Assembly (NCBI RefSeq): GCF_001998865.1
Contig: NZ_CP019607.1
Location: 2,232,001 to 2,296,000 of the forward strand
Source: Tessaracoccus flavescens
Lineage (GTDB): Bacteria; Actinomycetota; Actinomycetes; Propionibacteriales; Propionibacteriaceae
Length of the DNA stretch: 64,000 bases
Direction of reading: 5' to 3'
Shown: piece by piece, positions 38,483 through 47,683 of the stretch
How the letters are laid out: every line of letters starts with the position of its first letter
How positions within the stretch are numbered: position 1 is the stretch's first letter
The notes under the pieces: model-generated
Told to the model about the DNA's origin: nothing
The model's input: the letters and a program-made list of their open reading frames with translations, nothing else
Databases searched by the model: none
Made by a program: the position numbers and the translations under genes

Positions 38483-39420
38483 GTCAGGGCTCGTTCCTCG
38501 TCGGTGGTGTCGAGCCGTGTGGCGGCGGCTTCGAGGAGTTCCGCTGTGCCGGTGAGATACCAGTAGGTGTCGCGGGGTTCCGTGTGACCGAGCCAGGTCG
38601 ACAGGACCGGCAGTACCACGGCGGGGTCGTCCCCGCGTCGGTATGCGTCAAGCATCGTGGAGACTGCAAACGTGTGACGCAGGTCATGCAACCGGTGCCT
38701 GCAAGCCGATGACGCGGTTCCCAACCCGGCTTCGGCGGTGAGCGGCCGGAACGTGGCGTGGACAGTGGAGAGGTGCAGCCGTGTGCCCCGGGTGGAGACA
38801 AGCAGTGCATGGTCGCTGTGGGCGCCAGGGAGGTGGCGTCGCTGTTTGAGGTAGCCGGTCAGCGCGTCGGCGACGGTGCTGTGCAGGGGAAGCATCCGGC
38901 GCTTGCCGTACTTGCCGGTGACGGTGAGGATCCCGGCATGTGGGTCGAAGCTGCTGGTGTCCAGCCCGATCGCCTCGCCGGTGCGGATCCCTGTGGCGGC
39001 CATCAGCCCGATCAGAGTCTGGTAGGTCGCGGCTCGTTCCGGTGGCTGCAGCCTCCCGGTGGCCTCCAGCAGCGCATCGAGCTGCTCGGCGGTGTAGATG
39101 TAGGGGGCGACCCTGGAGGGGCGTGCGGGGAGAAGCCTCGCTGGTGGGACTTCGATGCTGGGGTCTTGGCAGTGTGCCCAGCGGGTGAAGCAGCGGACCG
39201 CTGACAGCCGCAGCGCCTGGGTGCGAGCGGTCCGAGCAGGGGGCGCGGTCGCGAACCCGACAGCATCGGCGACGCTCACGCGGTCGGCGTCGCGAACCTC
39301 CAGGTAGGCGACGAACCGGTTGAGGATGTCCTCGGCGTTGTTGAGCTTGTATCCCAACGCGCGCCTGACCCGCAGATACTGGCCGACCAGATCAGACATA
39401 GCGTCCAGCGACGTGTTCAT
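38479..39420 (-). CDS. RIT B second tyrosine recombinase (RitB)
   Basis: 313 aa. TGIRTGEAIGL, HDLRHTFAV, WLGHTEPRDTYWYL carry the catalytic R-H-R-H-Y set. It overlaps its neighbours by 4 bases on each side. Confidence 0.92.
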   Translation of the reverse strand: MNTSLDAMSDLVGQYLRVRRALGYKLNNAEDILNRFVAYLEVRDADRVSVADAVGFATAPPARTARTQALRLSAVRCFTRWAHCQDPSIEVPPARLLPARPSRVAPYIYTAEQLDALLEATGRLQPPERAATYQTLIGLMAATGIRTGEAIGLDTSSFDPHAGILTVTGKYGKRRMLPLHSTVADALTGYLKQRRHLPGAHSDHALLVSTRGTRLHLSTVHATFRPLTAEAGLGTASSACRHRLHDLRHTFAVSTMLDAYRRGDDPAVVLPVLSTWLGHTEPRDTYWYLTGTAELLEAAATRLDTTDEERALT

Positions 39421-40661
39421 GACAGACTCCCCGAGGCCGGCCAGGGCCGGCTGATCGTCGCCAGCCGGGTCAGATCGGTCTTGGCGTAGATCGCCGTGGT
39501 GGCTGGGCTCGCATGTCGCAGCAGATGGGAGACCTCCTCAAGGCTGGCCCCGGCGTTGAGGACCCGACTGGCTGTGGTGTGACGCAATCGGTGCGCGTGG
39601 ACCGTGCCCAGCCCAGCGCGTTCCGCCGTCCGCGCGACGATGCAACTCAGACTCGCGTAGGCCAGCGGCGTGAAGGGGGCCACGGCTCTGACGAAAACGG
39701 TCCGGGCAGGGGTGTCCGGCCGGCCGTCCCGCAGGTAGGAGATGATCGCCTCACCGACGTCGACCGGTATCGGCAGGCGGTCGACGCGGCCGCCCTTCCC
39801 GTGGATCGTCACAACCCCAGCGCGCCAGTCCAGATCCGCCAGCAGCAACCCGGACACCTCGCCGCAGCGTAACCCGAGCCGATACAGCAGCGTGATCACC
39901 GCGAAGTCCCGTCGCCCAACCCGAGTTGTCCGATCGCAGACACTGAGCAGCGCGGTCACCTGCTCCTGACCCAATGGCTCCGGCAACCCAGACAGTCGAC
40001 GGTGCGCGACCGGGGGAATCGCGTCCGCGAGCATCACCGCGGTGAGTCTCTCGGCTTGCGCGAACCGGAAGAAGGACCGCAGCGAGCACGCGGTCATCTG
40101 CGCCGTCTTCCGCGTCATCGACGGCAACCGGGAAGCGAGGAACCCGGCGACATCGGCCCCTGTCACCGCAGCAACCCTGGCCGAGGGATCCGTGCCGCCC
40201 AGGACCTCGGTGACGAAGGGTGTCACCCAACGCGAGTACGCGACCGCGACCGGACCACTCAACCCACGGTCAATGACCAGGTAACGACGGTACCGAGCCA
40301 GCAACACCTCAGACCCGGAGGCAGGCACCGGCCCCGCCTCGGGCGGCACCAGGCCCTCACGGCGCAGATACGCCAGCACCGGCCGCAGAGCCCGCCGTGA
40401 ATAGTGACTGGTGTACTCGACGCGGCGGACAGCCAAGAAACGATCGATCACCGCGTCAGTCACCGCGCTCAACTCAATCTCTTCAGAGGCGAGCCAGCGC
40501 GACAGATGCGCCGCGAACCGCACCACAATCACCGCCGACGTCACCGAGTAGCCCAGCCGTGAGAACTCGTGAGCAAGCTCCGCCGCATACGGTGCCAGCG
40601 GACCCACGAACCGAACACGGAACGGATTACAAGCAGTAGAACCCATCACTCGTCCTTCCAA
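39417..40661 (-). CDS. RIT B first tyrosine recombinase (RitA)
   Basis: 414 aa, longer than its two partners owing to an N-terminal extension of about 120 aa. Catalytic motifs RLGLRCGEVSGLLL, HRLRHTTASRVL, LLRHASPATTAIYAKTD are intact. It is the promoter-proximal gene of the trio. Confidence 0.92.
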   Translation of the reverse strand: MEGRVMGSTACNPFRVRFVGPLAPYAAELAHEFSRLGYSVTSAVIVVRFAAHLSRWLASEEIELSAVTDAVIDRFLAVRRVEYTSHYSRRALRPVLAYLRREGLVPPEAGPVPASGSEVLLARYRRYLVIDRGLSGPVAVAYSRWVTPFVTEVLGGTDPSARVAAVTGADVAGFLASRLPSMTRKTAQMTACSLRSFFRFAQAERLTAVMLADAIPPVAHRRLSGLPEPLGQEQVTALLSVCDRTTRVGRRDFAVITLLYRLGLRCGEVSGLLLADLDWRAGVVTIHGKGGRVDRLPIPVDVGEAIISYLRDGRPDTPARTVFVRAVAPFTPLAYASLSCIVARTAERAGLGTVHAHRLRHTTASRVLNAGASLEEVSHLLRHASPATTAIYAKTDLTRLATISRPWPASGSLS

Positions 40662-40763
40662 TCAGGGAAGAACCAGCATCCAGCCAGCCACCGAATTATG
40701 CCGAGGTCACCAGCGCCTAGACCCCCTCACATCGTCATAACCAGGACCTCGGCATAAAAGGGG

Positions 40764-41545
40764 TCCATCACGGCGGTGGCGTCGGGGACGGCTTCGGCGG
40801 CGGCGGTCTTGAAGCCGGTGAAGCCGTCCATGGCCACGATGGCGACCCGGGCCCGGAACTGGTCGGTCTGAGCCTCCAGCCAGGTCTTGAACGCCTTCTT
40901 CGAGCGACCCTCGACCAGGTCCAGCAGCCGGGCGGGGCCGGTGTCGTCCCGGATCGGGGTGAGGTCGATGATCACGGTCACGTACTTGTCGCCCTTGCGG
41001 GTGTGTCGCCAAGCGTGCTCGTCGACGCCGACGACCTCGACGCCGTCGAGCCGTCCCGGGTGGTCGATGAGGAGCTGGGTCCCGACGTCGGTCACGGCCG
41101 TGTGGGCGGTGTCCCAGCTGACGTCCAGCACGGCGGCGACACCGCTGATCGGGGTGTGGTCGAGCACGACTTGGCACAGGGCCCACCAGTCCGCGGCCCT
41201 GGTCAGCTTCGACCGCGGTCGGGCCACCGTCTTCAGCGAATGCCGCCACACCCGCCCACACCCATCGCAGCGGAACCGGGGCACCCGGACCGACAGCCAC
41301 GTCGGCCGTCGGCCCACGGGCAGGTGGGTGAACCGGCGTAGCACCTGGTCGTGCACCCGGCCCCCAGCGCCGCAGCGGGGACATCGGTCATCGACGGTGA
41401 GGAGCGAGCAGAACAGGATTGCCTTGTCCGGCCAGATCTGCTGGGCGTCGACCCGCAGCCCGAGGGCGTCAACCCGAGCGAAGGTGGTCAGATCCGGGCT
41501 GGTGACCGGCGGGCAGGCGGGCGTCGTTGAGGTAGCGTCAGACAT
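40764..41545 (-). pseudogene. ISL3 copy 1 transposase, 5' part
   Basis: The N-terminal part (about 261 aa before RIT B) has the ISL3 zinc finger (CPRCGAGG then CDGCGRVWRH), an HTH, GVDEHAWRHTRKGDK (first Asp) and VAMDGFTGFKTAA (second Asp). It reads VMDPF and then enters RIT B, where the frame ends at about 40727. The start is likely ATG at 41545; ATG at 41581 is also in frame. Confidence 0.88.
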
Positions 41546-41653
41546 GGGCCTTGTTGTTGCTGGATGGGATTCGACACCCACATCCTCGCGGCGACAAGGC
41601 TCCTCAACGCTCAGCCCGCGCCGTCACCCACCCACCCTCGATTGGGAAGAGCC

Positions 41654-41870
41654 ACTTACACGCCTTGGTCTTGCGCCGATCGATCACCGCGACCGTCGCG
41701 GTGGCCCGTCCCGGGGCCTGTTTCAACCGGGCCACCAACTGCTGGCGGGCATGGTCACGGTTCCAGCCGGTGATCTCGACCACGTGGTCGAGGATCTGTG
41801 ACTTGCCCTTCTTCGGGGCCGCGGCATAGGCCTTGGCGTACTTCTTCGTGATCTCGACTCGGGCTGCCAT
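41654..41870 (-). pseudogene. N-terminal remnant of an integrase-core transposase
   Basis: About 72 codons (MAARVEITKKYAKAYAAA to WNRDHARQQLVARL) resemble the first part of the transposase at 35567. The frame is cut exactly where the ISL3 end begins at 41653. A left half of an unrelated IS is thus all that remains. Confidence 0.75.
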
Positions 41871-41987
41871 CGACAGCTTCTCTCCAACCTCCACACCCCA
41901 TCGTGGCCGGTCACTGTTTCCCGGGGAAAAGTATGTGAGGTACGGCCCCTTCGTTCGCGGGGACTATGTATGAGTGTCGTCGACAAC

Positions 41988-42015
41988 TTGACAAGCTCCA
42001 GTGCGGCGCTAGCAT
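41988..42015 (+). promoter_or_regulatory. Promoter of the toxin-like gene
   Basis: TTGACA at 41988-41993 and TAGCAT at 42010-42015 are separated by 16 bases and lie just upstream of ATG 42022. This leaves almost no leader. Confidence 0.55.
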
Positions 42016-42021
42016 CTTGCC

Positions 42022-42586
42022 ATGAACACAGATGCCCGTCGCATCGGACCCCTCCTATCCCTGCTTCTCGCCCTCGCCATCCTCGTGCCAGCAGCCACAC
42101 AGCCTGCCGCGGCCGCGCCCCCCCAATAAACTGGGAATCCGGCCAGTCTGGGGGGCTTGCGGCGCCTTCTCCGAGGAGACCAAATTGGTCTTCGACTACG
42201 GTTTCCTCAAGCTTCGCTGTGGCTCTGTCACAACAAGGGCAGACGGCTACAATCACATCAAGGACAGGCACAAGACTCAGTTCGCAATGCTGGCCGCGCC
42301 AGCAGGACGCACATGGGAGGACTTGGTCCACTTTGCCCTCCTATGGAATCAATATGACCCAGACAAGTTCCTGGTCAACAAGGCCAGAAACAAGGCGTGC
42401 AGAAGCCGCCTGCTGTATCTCCGCAACCAACACGGGCGGACCGTCTCAAGCAAGGTGTACAAGGTTATCTACGTTTACACGACAGGCAAGGTCATCACCG
42501 TCTTCCCTGACAGCACTCAGTGCACAAACGCCAACGTAGGACTGACCGGCCCCCAACCCCTGAGCCAACCCGGCGAAACCTCATGA
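42022..42586 (+). CDS. Secreted toxin-like protein with a frameshift in a C7 tract
   Basis: The ATG at 42022 starts a good signal peptide (PLLSLLLALAILVPAATQPAAAA) but hits TAA at 42127 just after CCCCCCC (42118-42124). The next frame carries the mature domain to 42586. One C fewer would join them. The mature part has GACGAFSEETKLVFDY, GYNHIKDRHKTQF and paired Cys (CGS, CRSRLLYL, TQC). The HIKDRH motif recalls BECR-fold RNase toxins, but no hit can be confirmed here. It overlaps the following gene by 4 bases. Confidence 0.6.
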
Positions 42587-42957
42587 ATGCTGTGAAACCT
42601 TCACTGAGGAGCCTCGCCGAACAGTTCAACGCTCTGGGCCTCCCCACCACAGAAACCCCAACCGGACTTCTCGTTCAACACGGAAAAGAACTGGTTCCCA
42701 TCCACCTCTCCAAACGCGACCTCAATGTCCTGCATGGGCAGTTCATCGAAGACGGCCATCCCAATGATGAGTTCGCCATTGACGCACTGATTGCCGAGCT
42801 CATCGAACTGGTCGCTACGTGTCCCCCCTCGGGCCACATCGCCGTTCAACGGCGTCGAGGTAGATGGGAATTCCAGCGGCATGGCGATTGGAGAACCCCA
42901 GAGCACTGGCCAAGCGAAGGTGCCAGCTGGTCGGCGCAAGGAGAGGAAGACCAGTAG
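42583..42957 (+). CDS. Putative immunity protein
   Basis: 124 aa from ATG at 42583, which overlaps the toxin stop as ATGA. It is acidic and cytosolic (no signal), with LRSLAEQFNALGLPTTETPTG and a Trp-rich tail (RWEFQRHGDWRTPEHWP). No family is recognised. The overlap with a secreted toxin-like gene, and its place as cargo between two ISL3 elements, are the basis for the immunity call. Confidence 0.5.
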   Translation: MNAVKPSLRSLAEQFNALGLPTTETPTGLLVQHGKELVPIHLSKRDLNVLHGQFIEDGHPNDEFAIDALIAELIELVATCPPSGHIAVQRRRGRWEFQRHGDWRTPEHWPSEGASWSAQGEEDQ

Positions 42958-43153
42958 CCCGGACGCCTTCATGAACTCATGAACGCACACACGGCGTCCC
43001 GCCAAAGCGGCTCTTCACAGAAGGCAGTGGAGCCAAGGGCGGCATCTGAGCGACCCGGCTCGGTGGCGCTCCGGAGGGTCGGGCTGGTAGTGGGGGCCCT
43101 CGGGTTGGCAGGATGAAGGTGTCTAAGCCACATCTGAAAACCCAAGGGCCCTT

Positions 43154-44422
43154 GTGCGAAACGCTACCCCACCCTGCCTCGATACGTTCTGCCGGCTGGA
43201 CCGTCTCGGGCTGTCCGTGACCGCCCAGCGCGTCGAACCCGACCACACAGTGCTGCGCTGCCGCCCCACCACACCGCCATCGCCGTGTCCGGGCTGCGCC
43301 GGGCCGGGCGTCCGGCACGATGCGGTGCTGCGCAGGTTGGCGCATGTGCCGTTCGGGTGGAAGCCCACGATCCTGGAGGTGGTCGTCCCTCGCTACCGGT
43401 GCGTACCGTGTCGACGGATCTGGCGTCACAGCATCACGGCGGCGGCGCCGTCGAAGGGGAAGCTGTCGCGTGACGCGATCATGTTGGCGGTCAAGTCGAT
43501 CGTGGTCGACCGGATGTCGATCGCCCGGGTCGCGGCCAACCTCGGCGTCGCCTGGAACACCGCCTCGGACGCGATCCTGGCCGCCGGCACCGAACTGCTC
43601 ATCGACACCCCAGACCGGCTTGATGGGGTCACCATTGTCGGCGTCGATGAGCACGCGTGGCGACACACACGACACGGCGACAAGTACGTCACCGTCATCA
43701 TCGACCTGACCCCGACAAGGACCAGAACCGGTCCCTCACGCCTGCTGGCCGTGGTCGAGGGCCGCTCGAAGCAGGCGTTCAAGACCTGGCTCGAAGCCCA
43801 GACCGACTCGTTTCGGAACCGAGTGGAGATCGTCGCGATGGACGGATTCACCGGCTACAAGAGCGCCGCCGTCGAAGCCATCGACACCGTCACCACCGTA
43901 ATGGATCCGTATCATGTCGTGGCCCTGGTCGGTGACAAGCTCGACCGCTGCAGGCAACGCATCCAGCAAGAGACACTGGGGCATCGGGGCCGCTCCGGTG
44001 ACCCGCTCTACGGCATCCGACGCGTCGCCCGCACCCGCGCTTCGCTGCTCACAGAGAAGCAGCAGCACCGGCTCGCGAAGGTCCTCGCCGACGAGCGGCA
44101 TGTCGCGTTCGAGGTCACCTGGAGCATCTACCAGGACGTGATCGACGCCTACCAGGCCCCCGACCCAGCCGAGGGGAAGAAGATCATGACTCGGGTGATC
44201 GACGCCATCAAGGCCGGGGTTCCCGCCGGCCTCGACGAGCTCCGCTTGCTCGGGCAGACGATGAAACGGCGCCGCGATGACATCCTCGCGTTCTTCGACC
44301 ACCCCGGCACCTCGAACGGCCCCACCGAAGCGATCAACGGATTGCTCGAACACCTCCGCGGCACAGCCCGAGGCTTCCGCAGCATCGTCAACTACGTCGC
44401 TTATGCGGAATTCCGCATAAGC
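43154..44422 (+). pseudogene. ISL3 copy 2 transposase, interrupted near its C-terminus
   Basis: About 423 aa of native sequence from GTG at 43154. The zinc finger CPGCAGPG and CVPCRRIWRH, HTH (SIARVAANLGVAWNTASDAI), and the DDE residues in GVDEHAWRHTRHGDK, VAMDGFTGYKSAA and GPTEAINGLLEHLRG are intact. After RIS at 44422 RIT C is inserted; the read-through product ends with foreign residues YGMSTSGLC at 44452. It lacks its last 21 residues, so activity is doubtful but not excluded. Confidence 0.85.
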
Positions 44423-44590
44423 TATGGTATGTCGACCTCGGGGTTATGTTGACCGACGTCGTGGGGTGCCTGTTCCAGTGCGGGTTGGGGCCTGATCCGG
44501 TCAACATAACGATGAATGCTCGGGTCGGGGTTCGCTTGATCTGACCGGGCGATCGTTGGGATCGCCTGGCTTCGGGTCAGGAGGACCAAG

Positions 44591-45529
44591 ATGGTGATTC
44601 ATCGTGATCAGTGCCGCGCTGACGCGCGGGACGTGCTGGACGAGTTCGAAGCGTGGCTGCTGCGGGAACGGTCCACGCAAGAGGGCACCGCTGCTGCCTA
44701 CACCGCCCGCGTCGCGGGGTTCGTGGAGTGGCTTCCCGCGCCGGTCGATCAGTCGCTGAAGACGCTGACTGCGGCGATGCTGACGCAGTGGGTGAACCTG
44801 GAAGCGGCACGCGGGCTGAAGGCATCGACCCTGAGCAAGCAGCTGGTGATGCTGCGCTCGTTCCTGCAGTTCTGCCACCGGTCAGGGCGGACCGGGCAGG
44901 ACTTCTCCGGGGTCGTGCCTCACGCGGCGGCATGGCGGCTCTCGTCGATCCCTGACCCGGTCCCGTCCGGGACGATCGAGGCGTTGTTCGGCACTCTCGA
45001 TCTGCGGTCGGCGAAGGGGATGCGCGACCGGGCGATCCTGATGTTGTTGACCGGTCTGGGCCTGCGGGCCTGCGAGATCGCCGGCCTGCGGCTGGGCGAC
45101 ATCGGTTGGCGCACCGGAACCCTGCGCATCCGTGGGAAGGGCGACAGGGTTGACGAGTTGCCGCTGCCCGAGGATGTCGGGCAGGCGTTGGAGGACTACG
45201 TGCTCCACGGCCGCGGAGGCCGGACTGCTGGCGAGGAAGTGTTCTGGACTGTGATCGACCCGGTCCAGCCGCTGACCGCGAACGGTGTCTGCGGGACAGT
45301 CCGGCAGATCTGCGTCAAGGCCGGGGTGGAGAAGTTCGGCCCGCACCGGCTGCGGCACACGTTCGCGACCGGGATGCTCGCCTCCGGGGCGACCCTGCAA
45401 GAGGTTCAAGGGCTGCTACGCCACGCTCACCTGCGCACGACCGCGATCTACACCAAGGTCGACAAGAACCGGCTGAGCGCACTGGTCACCGAGTGGCCGG
45501 CAACGGCATCGGGCAGGTGGTCACGATGA
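44591..45529 (+). CDS. RIT C first tyrosine recombinase (RitA)
   Basis: 312 aa. A core-binding domain (to about 105) precedes GLGLRACEIAGLRL, HRLRHTFAT, GLLRHAHLRTTAIYTKVD with all catalytic residues. GGAGGACCAAG precedes the ATG. The stop overlaps the next start (ATGA). Confidence 0.92.
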   Translation: MVIHRDQCRADARDVLDEFEAWLLRERSTQEGTAAAYTARVAGFVEWLPAPVDQSLKTLTAAMLTQWVNLEAARGLKASTLSKQLVMLRSFLQFCHRSGRTGQDFSGVVPHAAAWRLSSIPDPVPSGTIEALFGTLDLRSAKGMRDRAILMLLTGLGLRACEIAGLRLGDIGWRTGTLRIRGKGDRVDELPLPEDVGQALEDYVLHGRGGRTAGEEVFWTVIDPVQPLTANGVCGTVRQICVKAGVEKFGPHRLRHTFATGMLASGATLQEVQGLLRHAHLRTTAIYTKVDKNRLSALVTEWPATASGRWSR

Positions 45530-46461
45530 ACGGCCTACGCGACCTCCTGGACGACTACCTGGCGACCCGGCGGGCACTCGGGTTCAAGCTGACCGCGCCG
45601 GGCAAGGCGCTGGACGGGTTCGTGGGCTGGATGGAAGAGGCTGGCGAGCCCACGATCCGTCGCGACCTGGTGATCGCCTGGGCGGCGCAGTTCTCTCGCG
45701 GCACGGTGCTGGAGCGGTTGAACTACGTCCGCCAGTTCGCCGAGCACGTCGCCTGGTTCGACCCCGCGACCGAGGTCCCGATCCTCGACGGGCGCCCCTA
45801 TGGCGCTCATCGCCCTCGCCCGCTGATCTTCACCAGCGACCAGATCGACACGCTGCTCGCCGCGGCGGGGAGGCTGACCCCGCAGGTCCGGGCCGCGTCC
45901 TGGCAAACACTGCTCGGGCTGCTGACGGTGACCGGGATGCGGATCAGCGAGGCCCGGAACCTCAACGACGACGACATCACCACCGACGAGGACGCCGGTG
46001 ATGGCAGCGGCTGGGCCAAGGTGACCGACACGAAGTTCGGCAAGTCCAGGCTCGTCCCGCTACACAAGTCCACGATGGACGCGATCCGCCGATACCAGCG
46101 GCTCCGGGATCGGACGTTCCCTACCCGGGCCACGACAGCGGTGTTCGTCGCCAGGCGGGGCACCCGGATCGCCCGCTCGACCGCGGGGAACACGTTCCGT
46201 GAGATCCGCGAGGCAGCCGGGCTGGCCGGCGGTCCGACCGGACCGGCGGCGAGGTTGCACGACTTCCGGCACACGTTCGCCACGACCACTCTGATCGAGC
46301 ACATCCGTGTTGGTGGTGATGTCGATCAGATGATGCCGGTCCTGTCGGCGTTCCTCGGACACGTCGGCCCGGAAGCGACCTACTGGTATCTGTCGAACAC
46401 CCCGGAACTGGCAGCGGCCCTCGTCGAGCGCATCCAAGCGAACGGGGCCGGCGATGAGTGA
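45526..46461 (+). CDS. RIT C second tyrosine recombinase (RitB)
   Basis: 311 aa from ATG at 45526, which forms ATGA with the RitA stop and is preferred over an in-frame start at 45493. Motifs TGMRISEARNL, HDFRHTFAT, LGHVGPEATYWYLS are complete. Confidence 0.9.
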   Translation: MNGLRDLLDDYLATRRALGFKLTAPGKALDGFVGWMEEAGEPTIRRDLVIAWAAQFSRGTVLERLNYVRQFAEHVAWFDPATEVPILDGRPYGAHRPRPLIFTSDQIDTLLAAAGRLTPQVRAASWQTLLGLLTVTGMRISEARNLNDDDITTDEDAGDGSGWAKVTDTKFGKSRLVPLHKSTMDAIRRYQRLRDRTFPTRATTAVFVARRGTRIARSTAGNTFREIREAAGLAGGPTGPAARLHDFRHTFATTTLIEHIRVGGDVDQMMPVLSAFLGHVGPEATYWYLSNTPELAAALVERIQANGAGDE

Positions 46462-47446
46462 CCTCGCGCCGCTGCTGCAACGGTTCTTCACCGACAAGCT
46501 CGACCGGCACCTGAACGCCAGCCCGCACACGAAAGCCGCCTACGCCGACACGTTCCGGCTCCTGCTGACCTACGCCCAGCAGGCCACCGGGATCGCCCCG
46601 TCGGCGTTGACCCTGGCCGATCTGGACGCGGACCTGATCGGCGGATTCCTCCAGCATCTGGAAACCGAGCGCGGGAACTCCGCCGCGACCCGCAACGCCC
46701 GCCGGGCCGCGCTGCGGTCGTTCTTCAGCTACGCCAGCTACCGGGCACCCGACGCGATCGCGACGATCAGCCAAGTCCTCGCGATCCCCGCGAAACGCAC
46801 CAAGACCACCCTCGTGTCGTTCCTGACCGCTGCCGAGGCCGAAGCCCTCATCGCAGCCCCGGACACCGGCACCTGGTTGGGGCGCCGTGACCGGCTCCTG
46901 CTGCACCTGGGCATCCAAACCGGACTCCGCGTCAGCGAGCTGACCAGCCTGCGCGTCGACAGCATCCAGATCGGCCCGCACAGCCAGCTCGAATGCATCG
47001 GCAAGGGCCGCAAGCAACGCGTGATCCCACTCCAGAAGAACACCGTCCAACTCCTCAACGCCTGGTTCGGCGAGCTTCCACCCGTACCGGACGGGCCACT
47101 GTTCCCGACCCACGCCGGGACACCCCTGACCAGGGCCGCCGTTGGGAAGCTCGTTACCCGCCACGCCGCGACCGCGGCCGAGAGGTGTCCTTCGTTGACA
47201 GACAAGAACGTCACGCCGCACACGCTGCGGCACACTTGCGCAATGAGCCTGCTGCACGCCGGGATCGACACCGCGAGCATCGCGCTCTGGCTCGGGCACG
47301 CGAACATCCAGACCACGCAGATCTACCTCCACGCCGACCTCGAACTCAAACGACGAACCCTCGAACGCGTCCCCGCGCTCGACGAGCGGCCACCAGCCCG
47401 ATACAAGGCATCCGACGCTCTCATCGCGTTCCTCAAGAACCGCTGA
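46454..47446 (+). CDS. RIT C third tyrosine recombinase (RitC)
   Basis: 330 aa. TGLRVSELTSLRV, HTLRHTCAMSLL, WLGHANIQTTQIYLHAD. It overlaps RitB by 8 bases and is nearly identical to the larger part of the hybrid at 32907; differences cluster near residues 235-255. Confidence 0.92.
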   Translation: MSDLAPLLQRFFTDKLDRHLNASPHTKAAYADTFRLLLTYAQQATGIAPSALTLADLDADLIGGFLQHLETERGNSAATRNARRAALRSFFSYASYRAPDAIATISQVLAIPAKRTKTTLVSFLTAAEAEALIAAPDTGTWLGRRDRLLLHLGIQTGLRVSELTSLRVDSIQIGPHSQLECIGKGRKQRVIPLQKNTVQLLNAWFGELPPVPDGPLFPTHAGTPLTRAAVGKLVTRHAATAAERCPSLTDKNVTPHTLRHTCAMSLLHAGIDTASIALWLGHANIQTTQIYLHADLELKRRTLERVPALDERPPARYKASDALIAFLKNR

Positions 47447-47683
47447 CACTGCGATGGTTATGTTGACCGGCTCAGCCGTTCACGCCCGCCTGGCCACGGC
47501 GCTCACCGAGCCGGTCAACATAACCCACAGGCCGACATACCATAGCCAGAAGCCTACTCGACGCTGGCGGGTTCAGACCCCTGATCCACTCACTTCTGTG
47601 AAGAGCCGGTAAACCGAACGTTGTCTACTACTCGGGTCAAGTCCCTGGAGGTGGTGTAACGGCTGATCCTTCGTTTGGGGCGG

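Larger units (their letters stand above)
37387..40757. mobile_element. RIT element B, intact, inside the ISL3 copy 1 transposase
   Basis: 3.37 kb with three minus-strand recombinase genes. A perfect 38-bp inverted repeat has arms 37411-37448 and 40722-40759. AAGGGG stands on both sides (37381-37386 and 40758-40763), and removing the element with one copy rejoins the transposase codons for VMDPFHVVALA. The extra palindrome GTTATGCCGAGGTCGGCATA lies at the left end (37386). Confidence 0.88.
32676..41653. mobile_element. ISL3 element copy 1, interrupted by two RIT elements
   Basis: The ends are GGCTCTTCACAG at 32676 and its reverse complement form (GGAAGAGCC) at 41645-41653, the ISL3 terminal type. 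Removing the insertions (RIT A at about 32739-36870, RIT B at 37387-40763) leaves about 1.47 kb, the usual ISL3 size, with a minus-strand transposase. No 8-bp target duplication is seen at the outer ends, so at least one side has been rearranged. Confidence 0.82.
44421..47546. mobile_element. RIT element C, complete
   Basis: 3.1 kb with three overlapping recombinase genes on the plus strand. The outer flanks are the inverted pair GCTATGG (44421) and CCATAGC (47540). Inside, each end has two inverted arms: GTTATGTTGACCG at 44443 with CGGTCAACATAAC at 44498, and GTTATGTTGACCGGCTC at 47457 with its complement at 47508. It sits in the ISL3 transposase at codon RIS/QKP. Confidence 0.88.
43009..47607. 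mobile_element. ISL3 element copy 2, interrupted by RIT C
   Basis: The left end GGCTCTTCACAGAAG at 43009 is matched inverted at 47593-47607. Without RIT C the element is 1475 bp and its transposase runs uninterrupted into the right end with the tail QKPTRRWRVQTPDPLTSVKSR before TAA. The right-hand 56 bases equal the left end of copy 1 exactly, in inverted orientation. Confidence 0.87.

Noticed and set aside
41899..42000. Possible independent gene between the transposase remnant and the toxin-like gene
   Set aside because: The frames are short and overlap the remnant's IS end and the toxin promoter; nothing protein-like is visible.
44423..44452. Native C-terminus YGMSTSGLC of the ISL3 transposase
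   Set aside because: These residues are encoded by the left end of RIT C. The uninterrupted frame continues at 47547 with QKPTRRW.
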